9,294 nt of DNA, from assembly GCA_023262945.1 (NCBI GenBank), contig JALQXY010000097.1, forward strand, positions 1 through 9,294, read 5' to 3'. Below the pieces are notes generated by a model, which saw only the letters and a list, made by a program, of their open reading frames with translations, was not told the DNA's origin and did no database searches. Source of the stretch: Rickettsiales bacterium. GTDB taxonomy: Bacteria; Pseudomonadota; Alphaproteobacteria; Rickettsiales; UBA1997. Made by a program: the position numbers and the translations under genes. This document shows, one piece after another, positions 1-7,446 of the stretch; positions within the stretch are counted from its first letter, which is position 1, and every line of letters starts with the position of its first letter.

Positions 1-78
1 GGAGATTAATCTCCACACCTCTTTACATTATTTTATTGTCTACATTAATCTCCACACCTCTTTACATTATTTTATTGT
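1..78. repeat. 39-bp tandem repeat, about two copies, opening with a palindrome
   Basis: A 35-bp stretch beginning ATTAATCTCCACACCTC at 5-39 recurs without change at 44-78, giving a period of 39 bp with a 4-base linker (CTAC). The first copy is preceded by GGAG, so that 1-14 (GGAGATTAATCTCC) is a perfect palindrome; the second copy is preceded by CTAC instead. The array may continue to the left of the window. No reading frame is evident in it. It could be an intergenic minisatellite or the edge of a larger repeat. Confidence 0.8.
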
Positions 79-165
79 GTTCCATCCCTATCTAAATTTT
101 AATAAAATTTATTAATTTGTTGAGTTTTTTATTTAATAGAAGAGCGAGGAGATCTTTCAATTGAA

Positions 166-193
166 GATTCTTCTTGGTAAGAATCATTTTTTT
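166..193 (+). terminator. Possible intrinsic terminator upstream of atpD
   Basis: GATTCTT (166-172) pairs with AAGAATC (179-185) across a 6-base loop, and a run of seven T starts at 187. The stem is short and AT-rich, so it would be weak. If real, it would end a plus-strand transcript coming from the left of the window and insulate atpD. Confidence 0.35.
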
Positions 194-295
194 ACTTCAT
201 CTTTTCGGTTTAGAATGATTGCCAATTTGATGATTATAACAATCGTTAAGATTATTAAATATGAGATTTGGTATAAAATCTTTTATTGATTTATA

Positions 296-327
296 TTGAA
301 GTTTATTTTTAATTTAATTTTTATAAT
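296..327 (+). promoter_or_regulatory. Candidate promoter for atpD-atpC-ccoS
   Basis: A perfect -10 hexamer TATAAT lies at 322-327, about 75 bases before the atpD start. The best nearby -35-like hexamer is TTGAAG at 296-301, but the 20-base spacing is longer than ideal. In sequence this AT-rich such hexamers arise by chance, so this is only a candidate. Confidence 0.3.
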
Positions 328-401
328 AGAATTGATTTGAATTTTTAGTAAAAATTTTTTAAATAAGATCATCTTTTTAATTTTAAAATCATTTATACAT
401 A

Positions 402-1826
402 ATGCAAAACAAAGGAAAGATAACTCAAGTTATATCAGCTGTAGTTGATGTTGAATTTGAAGATGGAAATTTACCAGCAATATATAACGCTCTAGAATGC
501 AATAATAATGGTAAAAAATTAATTCTTGAAGTGTCTCTTCACATAGGAGAGAAGTCGGTGCGCGCAATTGCAATGGACTCAACTGACGGCTTAACAAGAG
601 GGATAGAAGTTATCGATACAAATAAGCCAATATCAGTGCCAGTTGGTGATAAAACTCTAGGTAGAATTATGAATGTTGTTGGCGATCCAATTGATGAAAA
701 AGGAGAAATCGCTTCTGAAGAAAGATATCCTATTCATAACAATCCTCCAGCTTTAATTGATCAAGCAACTGAAACTGAAATTCTTGTAACGGGTATAAAA
801 GTAATCGATCTTCTAGCTCCATATTCTAAAGGTGGTAAAATTGGTCTTTTTGGCGGTGCCGGTGTTGGTAAAACGGTTCTTATTATGGAGCTTATTAACA
901 ACGTAGCTAAAGCGCATAGCGGATATTCTGTTTTTGCTGGTGTTGGAGAGAGAACAAGAGAAGGTAACGATCTTTATCATGAAATGATAGATTCTGGCGT
1001 TATTGATGAAAAAAACATTGAAAATTCTAAAGTATCTTTAGTTTATGGTCAAATGAACGAGCCTCCTGGAGCGCGTGCTCGTGTTGCTTTAACTGGACTA
1101 ACTCAGGCTGAATATTTTCGTGACAAAGAAGGTCGCGATGTTTTATTCTTTGTTGATAATATTTTCCGTTTTACTCAGGCTGGTTCTGAAGTTTCTGCTC
1201 TTTTGGGTCGTATTCCTTCGGCTGTTGGTTATCAACCAACATTAGCTACTGAAATGGGTCTTATGCAAGAAAGAATAACTTCCACTAAAAATGGTTCTAT
1301 CACATCAGTGCAGGCTATTTATGTGCCAGCTGACGATTTAACAGATCCAGCTCCAGCTACTTCATTTTCACATTTAGATGCTACAACTGTACTTTCTAGG
1401 CAAATTGCTGAAATTGGTATTTATCCGGCGGTTGATCCTCTTGATTCAACTTCAAGAATTCTTGACCCAAGAATTGTTGGTCAAGAGCATTATGATGTGG
1501 CTCGTGAGGTTCAAAAAACTCTACAAGCTTATAAATCTTTGCAAGATATTATTGCTATTTTGGGTATGGACGAGCTTTCAGAGGAAGATAAATTAACAGT
1601 TGCTAGAGCTCGTAAAATACAACGCTTTTTATCTCAACCGTTTCATGTTGCTGAAGTTTTCACTGGTTCACCAGGTGTGTTAGTTGATTTGCAAGATACC
1701 ATTAAAGGTTTTAAAGAAATTTGCCAAGGTAAATATGATCACTTGCCAGAGTCGGCATTTTATATGGTTGGTAATATTGATGAAGCTATTACTAAAGGTG
1801 AAAAAATTCTTAAAGAACAAAAATAA
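402..1826 (+). CDS. atpD: F1F0 ATP synthase subunit beta
   Basis: This is the catalytic beta subunit of the F1 sector, which makes ATP from ADP and phosphate on the cytoplasmic face of the inner membrane using the proton gradient. The 474-residue length is normal for the family. The N-terminal beta-barrel is followed by the nucleotide-binding domain with Walker A GGAGVGKT (151-158), the GERTREGNDLY segment (182-192) carrying the catalytic glutamate, Walker B ending in VDN (D252), and MNEPPGARARVALTGLT (218-234). The family signature PAVDPLDSTS lies at 342-351 and the DELSEED motif that contacts the gamma/epsilon stalk starts at 390. The start ATG at 402 gives the normal MQNKGKITQV N-terminus; no clear Shine-Dalgarno precedes it. 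The stop overlaps the atpC start by one base (TAATG), so the two are translationally coupled. No alpha, gamma or delta gene is visible next to it. Confidence 0.98.
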   Translation: MQNKGKITQVISAVVDVEFEDGNLPAIYNALECNNNGKKLILEVSLHIGEKSVRAIAMDSTDGLTRGIEVIDTNKPISVPVGDKTLGRIMNVVGDPIDEKGEIASEERYPIHNNPPALIDQATETEILVTGIKVIDLLAPYSKGGKIGLFGGAGVGKTVLIMELINNVAKAHSGYSVFAGVGERTREGNDLYHEMIDSGVIDEKNIENSKVSLVYGQMNEPPGARARVALTGLTQAEYFRDKEGRDVLFFVDNIFRFTQAGSEVSALLGRIPSAVGYQPTLATEMGLMQERITSTKNGSITSVQAIYVPADDLTDPAPATSFSHLDATTVLSRQIAEIGIYPAVDPLDSTSRILDPRIVGQEHYDVAREVQKTLQAYKSLQDIIAILGMDELSEEDKLTVARARKIQRFLSQPFHVAEVFTGSPGVLVDLQDTIKGFKEICQGKYDHLPESAFYMVGNIDEAITKGEKILKEQK

Positions 1827-2080
1827 TGATTCAAAATTTAGCAGTTGAAATTATCTCGCCAACAGGAGTTGTATTTGAAGGTAAATGTCATATGGTAGTT
1901 ATACCATCTGTTAATGGTGATATTGGTGTTATGTATAATCATGAATCATTTGTTGCTAAGTTAAAAGAAGGCAAGATATCTATTTTTAAAGATTATGACA
2001 AAAAAACTAACAGTTTTGATGTAGAAGGTGGATTTGCTGAGATTCAAAGCGAAGGCAAATTGTTAATTTTAATTGATTAA
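1826..2080 (+). CDS. atpC: F1F0 ATP synthase subunit epsilon, short form
   Basis: Epsilon joins the gamma stalk to the c-ring and couples proton flow to catalysis. The 84-residue product matches the N-terminal beta-sandwich domain: it begins LAVEIISPTGVVFEG, has the VVIPSVNGDIGV turn near 24-35 and ends at the conserved GGFAEIQSEGKLLIL strand (68-82). It stops where the family normally continues into two C-terminal helices; epsilon subunits are commonly about 110-140 residues. The ATG overlaps the atpD stop by one base, and ccoS starts one base after its own stop, so there is no room for a frameshifted remnant of the helices. The missing domain is the one that inhibits ATP hydrolysis in other bacteria. 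Short epsilon subunits are known elsewhere (for example in Chlorobium), so this is probably a functional natural form. Confidence 0.93.
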   Translation: MIQNLAVEIISPTGVVFEGKCHMVVIPSVNGDIGVMYNHESFVAKLKEGKISIFKDYDKKTNSFDVEGGFAEIQSEGKLLILID

Positions 2081-2081
2081 A

Positions 2082-2219
2082 ATGTCAGTTTTACTATTTC
2101 TGATACCTATAACCTTAATACTTGGAATCACTGGTCTTTCTATGTTTATATGGAGTGTTAAGAGTAAGCAATATGAAGATCTAGACGGTGCTGCTAATAG
2201 AATATTATTTGATGATTAG
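2082..2219 (+). CDS. ccoS: cbb3-type cytochrome oxidase assembly protein CcoS
   Basis: This 45-residue protein starts with one hydrophobic membrane segment (about residues 2-24, VLLFLIPITLILGITGLSMF) and then a short cytoplasmic tail with the CcoS signature YEDLDGAANRILFDD (31-45). CcoS is needed for maturation of cbb3-type cytochrome c oxidase, probably for cofactor insertion into the catalytic subunit, and family members are about 45-60 residues, so this is full length. It begins one base after the atpC stop and is the last gene of the atpD-atpC-ccoS operon. Elsewhere ccoS usually follows ccoI in the ccoGHIS cluster, so this position is unusual. It implies that a cbb3 oxidase (ccoNOP) is encoded elsewhere in the genome. 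Confidence 0.92.
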   Translation: MSVLLFLIPITLILGITGLSMFIWSVKSKQYEDLDGAANRILFDD

Positions 2220-2244
2220 TTTTTATTAATCGATTACGTTTTTA

Positions 2245-2411
2245 AACCCAAAACCGTCAATAAAAAATTAATTTATGCCATTATCTCATATTATATCTAG
2301 CTACGATAAAAAAGATTCATGCATCAAAAAGTGCACTAAAATTTTTTTATCATAACTATCTACACCATGATTTAATGACTTAAATCAACTTTCTATTGAT
2401 GGTTTTGGGTT
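2245..2411. mobile_element. MITE-like 167-bp palindromic element, copy 1
   Basis: The whole interval folds on itself: AACCCAAAACC at 2245-2255 pairs with GGTTTTGGGTT at 2401-2411, and the similarity between the two arms continues, with mismatches, to the centre (for example ACGATAAAAAA on one side and TTTTTTATCATAA on the other). The same element, also 167 bp, recurs in inverted orientation at 7634-7800. If the ends are taken as ACCC...GGGT, the flanks are TAA on both sides (2243-2245 and 2411-2413), consistent with a 3-bp target duplication. It has no coding capacity. Size, terminal inverted repeats and copy number fit a MITE or a Rickettsiales-type palindromic element; the mobilising transposase is unknown. 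It lies between convergent ccoS and comF and could also act as a two-way terminator. Confidence 0.8.
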
Positions 2412-3141
2412 AAAAGCTAGTTTTTGCTAAAGATATTATTATTATTTCTTTTGCTTCTTTTCTTTTTATTGCTTTGGCGCAAGATTCAACTGTAGCTCCT
2501 GTAGTTATTACATCATCAAATATAAAAACGCGCCTATCTTTTATAAGTGGATAATATTTTTTATTAATAATAAAAGCTTTTTTAAGATTTTTACTACGCT
2601 CTTCTTTTTTTAAACTAACTTGCGGTTTGGTATCTTTGCTACGAAACAATAAATCATGATAAAAAAGCGGTTTTTCAGGTAATTTTTTGATTAATTCTTG
2701 GCATATTTGCGTGGTTTGATTAAATTTGCGTTGTTTTAATTTGTTTTTGTGTAAAGGTACTGCGATTAAAATATCATCTTTTTTTATTTGCTGTTGCAAG
2801 TGCGGCAGTAATATTTGGCTAATCTTTTTTATTAAAAAGCTATTATCGCGATATTTAAGATCGCTAATAATTTTTTTGATTATATAATTATAACTATAAA
2901 CTGTAATTGTTCTATCAAAGCTAGGTTTTTTAGCTATGCATTTGGCGCAAAGTGGGTTCATATTAGGTATGTCAACTTCATAAGGAAAGGCACAAATTGG
3001 ACATTGTGGCTTAGTGATAAACTGCAATTTAGGCCAGCATTCCTGACAAAATAACCCATCTTCATTGATGATTTTGCTGCAATATAAGCAATGCGATGGA
3101 AAGATTAGATTGATTAATTTTTTAATTATTAACCCGTGCAT
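2410..3141 (-). CDS. comF: ComF family phosphoribosyltransferase-like protein
   Basis: This 243-residue protein has the typical ComFC layout. An N-terminal double zinc ribbon uses C18/C21 with C32/C35 and C47/C50 with C65/C68. A type I phosphoribosyltransferase-like domain follows, with the family signature PLHKNKLKQRKFNQ (129-142) and a PRPP-binding loop VFIFDDVITTGAT (205-217). ComF proteins are linked to natural DNA uptake, probably acting in the cytoplasm on incoming single-stranded DNA, but a catalytic reaction is not firmly established. The start gives LINLIFPSHCLYC near the N-terminus, as expected. The gene stands alone, convergent with ccoS. Its TAA stop overlaps the border of the palindromic element at 2245-2411, so the original C-terminus may have been slightly altered, although the conserved domain is intact. 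Confidence 0.92.
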   Translation of the reverse strand: MHGLIIKKLINLIFPSHCLYCSKIINEDGLFCQECWPKLQFITKPQCPICAFPYEVDIPNMNPLCAKCIAKKPSFDRTITVYSYNYIIKKIISDLKYRDNSFLIKKISQILLPHLQQQIKKDDILIAVPLHKNKLKQRKFNQTTQICQELIKKLPEKPLFYHDLLFRSKDTKPQVSLKKEERSKNLKKAFIINKKYYPLIKDRRVFIFDDVITTGATVESCAKAIKRKEAKEIIIISLAKTSF

Positions 3142-3409
3142 AAACTAATTGTTCTTTTAACAAAAAGATATTTATTAACAAAAGAATTTAAAAAAGCCTT
3201 AAGCCCTATACCTATAGGACTTGCATTTTTTACAATTTTTATCTCAAAAAATATTTTGTCATATTGTTCATTTTTAGATGGGAATTGGTATTAGACAAGA
3301 AAATATTTAGAAAAAATTAAAGAATTGGTGGGGTAGTTGTGCAAAGGTTTTTTGTAAGAGATTTTTTTTAGAAAGAGTTTGTGAAGAGTTTGTAAAAGTA
3401 ATTTAGTTT
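3142..3409. other. Intergenic spacer between comF and maf
   Basis: No gene is supported in this 268-bp spacer. It holds the hairpin at 3190-3231 and a short tandem repeat in which AAGAGTTTGT (3373-3382) recurs at 3384-3393. Any promoter for comF should lie here, but I could not single out a convincing one. Confidence 0.5.
3190..3231 (-). terminator. Hairpin with T-runs on both strands, likely terminator of folE-maf
   Basis: AAGCCCTATA (3201-3210) pairs with TATAGGACTT (3213-3222). On the minus strand the one mismatch becomes a G-U wobble, giving a ten-pair stem; after a few bases the minus strand reads six T (3195-3190). On the plus strand six T also follow (3226-3231). The hairpin would end the folE-maf transcript about 180 bases past the maf stop. 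It is also only about 50 bases upstream of comF, so it could attenuate comF expression instead. Confidence 0.55.
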
Positions 3410-4018
3410 TTAGATTATTTTTATTAATTCTTCTTTATGAAGAAATGATAGTAATGGTTGGATCGATAAACCGAGAATACCATAATAATCGCCAATCACT
3501 TCAGAAAATAAATGCTTTCCCATCGATTCATATTTATAACTTCCAGCACAGCCCCAAGATTTATCGTAAGATATATAAGAATTAATCTCGGATTTTGTAA
3601 GTTGCCTCATGGTTAATTTTGCTTTAGTAATATTGCTAAAAATTATTTTATTATTCTCAGCTATTACTACGGCATTATTTTGAAAATGACTTTTACCATT
3701 AAATTCACATAACTGAAGCAGCGCCTCTTCTTTGTTATTTGATTTAAAAATTTCTTTTCCCAGAAATTCACAAACTTGATCAGATCCTATAATATAATGA
3801 TTTGGTTTAATATTACTAATTGATAAAGCTTTTTGTTTTGCTAAATATAAAGCAAGCTTGTCTGGCTTAAGATTTAATGATAATTTGTTATTATCCTCAT
3901 CGTAAGTTGGCTCAGCTACTTCAAAATCAAGGCCAGAATCTTGCAAGATTTTTCTTCTTATTGATGATTTCGAAGCAAGAATTAAGTTACAATTTTGCTG
4001 CAAAATGCTATTTAACAT
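3410..4018 (-). CDS. maf: Maf family nucleoside triphosphate pyrophosphatase
   Basis: Maf proteins hydrolyse modified or non-canonical nucleoside triphosphates to monophosphate and pyrophosphate in the cytoplasm, a house-cleaning role. The 202-residue protein has the N-terminal nucleotide-binding motif LILASKSSIRRKIL (12-25), the IIGSDQVCEFLG segment with the expected catalytic aspartate D80, and the C-terminal SWGCAGSYK motif (154-162). CAGSYK resembles the YceF subgroup (7-methyl-GTP pyrophosphatase in E. coli) more than YhdE, which acts on dTTP and UTP; that substrate assignment is inference. The usual C-terminal GLP is GLS here (S185). The ATG follows the folE TAA with no gap (TAAATG), so maf is probably translated by coupling as the second gene of a folE-maf operon. 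Confidence 0.94.
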   Translation of the reverse strand: MLNSILQQNCNLILASKSSIRRKILQDSGLDFEVAEPTYDEDNNKLSLNLKPDKLALYLAKQKALSISNIKPNHYIIGSDQVCEFLGKEIFKSNNKEEALLQLCEFNGKSHFQNNAVVIAENNKIIFSNITKAKLTMRQLTKSEINSYISYDKSWGCAGSYKYESMGKHLFSEVIGDYYGILGLSIQPLLSFLHKEELIKII

Positions 4019-4600
4019 TTATCTAATCATATCAAAAACTCTTTGCTCAAGAGTAATATCTTTTTTAAAATCACCTAACATCATTTTAGTGATTGTAGTT
4101 GTATTTGTTTTATGTATTCCTCTGGTGGTCATGCATTGATGCTTGGCGTCTATTATAACAGCAACACCTTTTGGCTTTAGAACATTTTGTATGGTTTGAG
4201 CAATTTGTGCCGTCATCGTCTCTTGCGTTTGTAATCTTTTACCAAAAACATCTAATAAACGGGCAATTTTACTTATGCCAACAACTTTTTTATTAGGTAT
4301 ATAAGCTATATGAGCTTTGCCAATAATTGGCACTATGTGATGCTCGCAATGAGACTCGAGCCTCATATCTTTTAATAGAACAATATCATTATAGCCACTA
4401 ACGTCCTCAAAAGTTTTACCTAAAACTAAATCGGGATTAATATTGTAGCCAGCAAAAAATTCTTCATAAGCATTTACTACTCTTTTTGGAGTATCTTTTA
4501 AACCTTCACGCTCTGGATTATCACCGGCCCATGCTATCAAGGTTCTAACCGCTTTTTCAGCTTCCTCTCTGGAAGGTTTTTTTGTTATAAAGGTTGACAT
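4019..4600 (-). CDS. folE: GTP cyclohydrolase I
   Basis: FolE converts GTP to 7,8-dihydroneopterin triphosphate, the first step towards folate and, in bacteria with queuosine synthesis, towards queuosine. The 193 residues match a type IA enzyme. Visible motifs are EREGLKDTPKRV (30-41), the zinc site SHCEHH (84-88 with C85 and H88), GISKIARLLDVFGKRLQTQE (108-127), and HQCMTTRG (154-161) carrying the third zinc ligand C156. H87 and H154 correspond to catalytic-site histidines of the E. coli enzyme. All key residues are present. It is the first gene of the folE-maf pair and is divergent from skp across a 212-bp AT-rich spacer that must contain both promoters. Confidence 0.97.
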   Translation of the reverse strand: MSTFITKKPSREEAEKAVRTLIAWAGDNPEREGLKDTPKRVVNAYEEFFAGYNINPDLVLGKTFEDVSGYNDIVLLKDMRLESHCEHHIVPIIGKAHIAYIPNKKVVGISKIARLLDVFGKRLQTQETMTAQIAQTIQNVLKPKGVAVIIDAKHQCMTTRGIHKTNTTTITKMMLGDFKKDITLEQRVFDMIR

Positions 4601-4812
4601 TATTTTAATTAAAATTTTACTTGATGTTTATATAGATTTTTACACCCATTAAAAATATTGGAAATACAATTTCTTTTATATTTAATAACTTAAATGCATA
4701 ACAATCTCATTATATTATTCTAAATCATAATATTAATTTACAATAATAAAACCATCTTTACAATTTAACTTGTAAAAAGTCAAAATCTTAATTAGATAAA
4801 TTAGAAATTCAC
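4601..4812. promoter_or_regulatory. Divergent promoter region between folE and skp
   Basis: The divergent genes folE (minus) and skp (plus) must both be initiated from this 212-bp spacer. The sequence is so AT-rich that no single -35/-10 pair stands out: TTGTAA at 4770-4775 is the best plus-strand -35-like hexamer, but its partner is poor. AATTAAAATTTTACTTG at 4607-4623 recurs exactly at 8952-8968, upstream of hemC in the same orientation. Confidence 0.45.
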
Positions 4813-5373
4813 ATGAATATTACATCAAACTTTAGAAAAAGCTTTTTTGCAACTTCTGTTATTATAACTTTATTATTCTGTAATAGTAGTTTTGCCGCGC
4901 CTTATGGAGTTATAGATACAAAAAGAATTATGAATGAAGCAAAAGCTGTTATATATACGCAAAAAGTAATCAATAAGAAGCAATTAGAATTCAAAGAAAT
5001 TGTTACCAATAAAGAAGGAAAGCTAAAACAAGAAGAAGATTCTCTTATAGCCAAAAAAGATTTACTTAGCGCAGAAGGATTCAAGCAAGAAGAAGAAAAA
5101 TTACAAAAAAAGATCGATGATTTCAAAGATTTTGTTATAGAAAAAAATAACATTCTTCAAGAAGCATTACAAGATGCAATCAAAATAATAGAAGAAAAAA
5201 TAAAAGAAAGTATAACTGAAATTGCTCAACAAAAAAAATATTCAATCATATTTCCAGAGGGTAGCTTAGTGTATTATGAAGAAAATTTAGACATAACCAA
5301 TGATGTATTAAACTTAGTTAATAGTAAAATAGAAGTGGTTGATATAAAGTTTTCAAATAAAAAGAATAAGTAA
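4813..5373 (+). CDS. skp: OmpH/Skp family periplasmic chaperone
   Basis: Skp holds unfolded outer-membrane proteins in the periplasm on their way to the BAM complex. The 186-residue precursor has a clear signal peptide: a basic N-region, a hydrophobic core FFATSVIITLLF (11-22) and a likely cleavage after SFA (28/29). The mature protein opens with YGVIDTKRIMNEA (31-43), typical of OmpH, then has a long Lys/Glu-rich helical region (about 50-140) expected to form the coiled-coil tentacles, and ends with KYSIIFPEGSLVYYEENLDIT, matching the conserved C-terminal strand region of the family. In many proteobacteria skp sits with bamA, lpxD and fabZ; here it is a lone gene between folE and nrdA. Confidence 0.88.
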   Translation: MNITSNFRKSFFATSVIITLLFCNSSFAAPYGVIDTKRIMNEAKAVIYTQKVINKKQLEFKEIVTNKEGKLKQEEDSLIAKKDLLSAEGFKQEEEKLQKKIDDFKDFVIEKNNILQEALQDAIKIIEEKIKESITEIAQQKKYSIIFPEGSLVYYEENLDITNDVLNLVNSKIEVVDIKFSNKKNK

Positions 5374-5568
5374 TATCAAAACCACCATTTAAGATACCAA
5401 AGACAGCTGTATTATAAATTCATCTTTTTAGCTAAGATATTTAATCAAAAAATTTTATTAAAATTTTTATTAAAAAGACAAAGAAAAAATTTAAGTTTTA
5501 TATGTAGAAAACTTTTGTTTTTTAACAATTATTAATAGTAATTAATTTATTAAAAAGAACTCAACATA
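5374..5568. other. Convergent spacer between skp and nrdA
   Basis: No gene is visible in this 195-bp spacer. The only terminator-like structure I find is a small AAAAC/GTTTT hairpin with a T-run near 5508-5523, which would be a weak end for skp. Confidence 0.4.
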
Positions 5569-7410
5569 TTACTGACAAGCTAAACATTCTTCATATTTAT
5601 TTTCCTCTTCTCTTTTTTCTATTATAATATCATCTTTATGTACTTTATGAGAAACTTTATCAGCTCTTTGCACAGAAGTAGAACGACAATAATACAGACT
5701 CTTAACACCTTTTTGCCACGCTCTAAAATGAATTTCATGTAAGTCTTTTTTAGAAACATTACCTGGTAAAAAGACGTTTATACTTTGAGCCTGACAAATA
5801 TATTGCTGCCTTTCTCCAGCTAAATCAACAATCCATCTTTGATCTATTTCTGGAGCAGTTTTGAATACTAGTTTCTCATGGTCATCTAAAAAATCTAAAT
5901 GCTGAACAGACCCTTCATTAGTTGTAATAGAAGACCAAATGTCATCAGTATTACGACCCTTTTCCTTTAGCAGCTTAACAAGATTTTTATTTCTTACATT
6001 AAAAGATCCTGTAAGAGTTTTTTGGGTAAATGAATTTGCAGCGTAAGGCTCTACTCCTGGTGATGAATTACCAGCAATAATTGAAATTGAGGCAGTAGGA
6101 GCTATAGCCATTTTATTAGAAAATCTTTCTTGTACTCCAGCCTCTTTAGCATCTGGACACGAACCCCTTTCTGCAGCTAAGTCTTTTGATGATTTATCAG
6201 CCTGTTCTTTAATATGTTGAAATATTTTTTTATTCCACACCTTACTCATTGCTGACTCCATTGGTACATTTTTACTTTGCAGGAAAGAATGAAAACCCAT
6301 AACGCCAAGACCCACACTTCTTTCTCTAGAGGCAGAGTATTTAGCTTTAGACATTGAGTCAGGGGCTTTGTCGATAAAGTCCTGTAAAACATTGTCTAAA
6401 AAGCGCATAATATCTTTTATCATCATATCATTATTTTTCCACTCTTCATAATATTCTAAATTAAGAGAAGATAAACAACAGACTGCGGTACGATCATTTC
6501 CAAGATGATCTATACCAGTTGGCAAAGTTATTTCACTACACAGGTTAGATGTTTTAACTTTAAGATTTTGTTTTTTATGATATGATGGAATAGATTTATT
6601 GACAGTATCAATGAACAACATATAAGGTTCACCGGTTTCAACTCTAGATGTTAATAATTTAATCCATAACGATCTAGCATTAACTCTCTCAACAACTTGA
6701 TTATTGTGAGAACTTCTTAAAGCAAATTCAGAGCCATTTTGAACGGCTTTCATAAATTCATCAGTTATAACAACACCGTGATGCAAATTTAAAGAACGAC
6801 GATTAGGGTCTCCACCAGTTGGTCTACGTAAATCAATAAATTCTTCGATTTCTGGATGATTTACTGGTAAATAAACAGCGGCTGAACCCCTTCTCAAACT
6901 TCCTTGAGAAATAGCTAAAGTTTGCGAATCCATTACTTTAATAAAAGGAATAATTCCTGAAGTTTTACCATTGCCACGAACCGTTTCACCAATAGAACGC
7001 AAATTGCCCCAATAACTGCCAATCCCCCCACCTTTTGAAGCTAACCAAACATTTTCATTCCACAACTCCACTATTCCCTGCAATGAGTCTGAAGATTCAT
7101 TTAAAAAACAAGATATTGGCAACCCCCGATTTGTACCACCATTACTTAAAATAGGAGTGGCCGGCATAAACCATAGATTTGATATATAGTTGTATATTCT
7201 ATTGGCATGCTCTTGATCATCAGAATAATAGCTTGCAACACGAGCAAAAAGATCTTGATAAGACTCCTCCGGCATAAGATAACGATCTTTCAAAACCGCC
7301 TTACCAAAATCACTTAATTTATCGTCTTTTTTAAGATCTATTTCTATCTTAATCTGATTATTATTTTTTTTATTAATCTTAGATTTTGCACTAGATAATC
7401 TATTTGCCAT
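5569..7410 (-). CDS. nrdA: Class I ribonucleotide reductase, alpha (catalytic) subunit
   Basis: This enzyme subunit reduces ribonucleoside diphosphates to deoxyribonucleotides. At 613 residues it matches the short NrdA of Rickettsiales-type bacteria. The active-site set is complete: C101 and C311 form the redox pair (equivalents of E. coli C225 and C462), N289-C291-E293 in SNLCSEITLP is the catalytic triad, Y573-Y574 in KSLYYCRST are the radical-transfer tyrosines, and the C-terminal tail ends CLACQ with shuttle cysteines C609 and C612. The paired tyrosines and CxxC tail indicate class I rather than the B12-dependent class II, so a radical-generating NrdB is required; none is in this window. 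Only about 30 unconserved residues precede the catalytic domain, so the N-terminal ATP-cone that mediates dATP shut-off in E. coli NrdA is absent. Palindromic DNA at 7447-7800 occupies its upstream region. Confidence 0.94.
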   Translation of the reverse strand: MANRLSSAKSKINKKNNNQIKIEIDLKKDDKLSDFGKAVLKDRYLMPEESYQDLFARVASYYSDDQEHANRIYNYISNLWFMPATPILSNGGTNRGLPISCFLNESSDSLQGIVELWNENVWLASKGGGIGSYWGNLRSIGETVRGNGKTSGIIPFIKVMDSQTLAISQGSLRRGSAAVYLPVNHPEIEEFIDLRRPTGGDPNRRSLNLHHGVVITDEFMKAVQNGSEFALRSSHNNQVVERVNARSLWIKLLTSRVETGEPYMLFIDTVNKSIPSYHKKQNLKVKTSNLCSEITLPTGIDHLGNDRTAVCCLSSLNLEYYEEWKNNDMMIKDIMRFLDNVLQDFIDKAPDSMSKAKYSASRERSVGLGVMGFHSFLQSKNVPMESAMSKVWNKKIFQHIKEQADKSSKDLAAERGSCPDAKEAGVQERFSNKMAIAPTASISIIAGNSSPGVEPYAANSFTQKTLTGSFNVRNKNLVKLLKEKGRNTDDIWSSITTNEGSVQHLDFLDDHEKLVFKTAPEIDQRWIVDLAGERQQYICQAQSINVFLPGNVSKKDLHEIHFRAWQKGVKSLYYCRSTSVQRADKVSHKVHKDDIIIEKREEENKYEECLACQ

Positions 7411-7446
7411 TTTACTTATGCTTAAATTTTATTCTAAAGTTATATC

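Larger units (their letters stand above)
79..401. other. Non-coding region upstream of atpD
   Basis: I see no credible open reading frame or RNA gene here on either strand. The stretch is very AT-rich and contains a terminator-like hairpin near 166-193 and a possible promoter near 296-327. In many alphaproteobacteria atpG lies directly before atpD. No recognisable atpG end is visible, so atpD appears to be separated from the rest of the F1 cluster, at least by this gap of about 400 bp. What lies to the left of the window is unknown. Confidence 0.6.

Noticed and set aside
79..401. Decayed atpG upstream of atpD
   Set aside because: No stretch of translation in any frame resembles the AtpG C-terminus.
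1378..1596. 72-residue frame inside atpD
   Set aside because: It is an out-of-frame shadow of a well conserved gene with no motif of its own.
4902..5153. 83-residue minus-strand frame antisense to skp
   Set aside because: It is a low-complexity Ser/Phe-rich mirror of the Lys/Glu-rich skp coding sequence.
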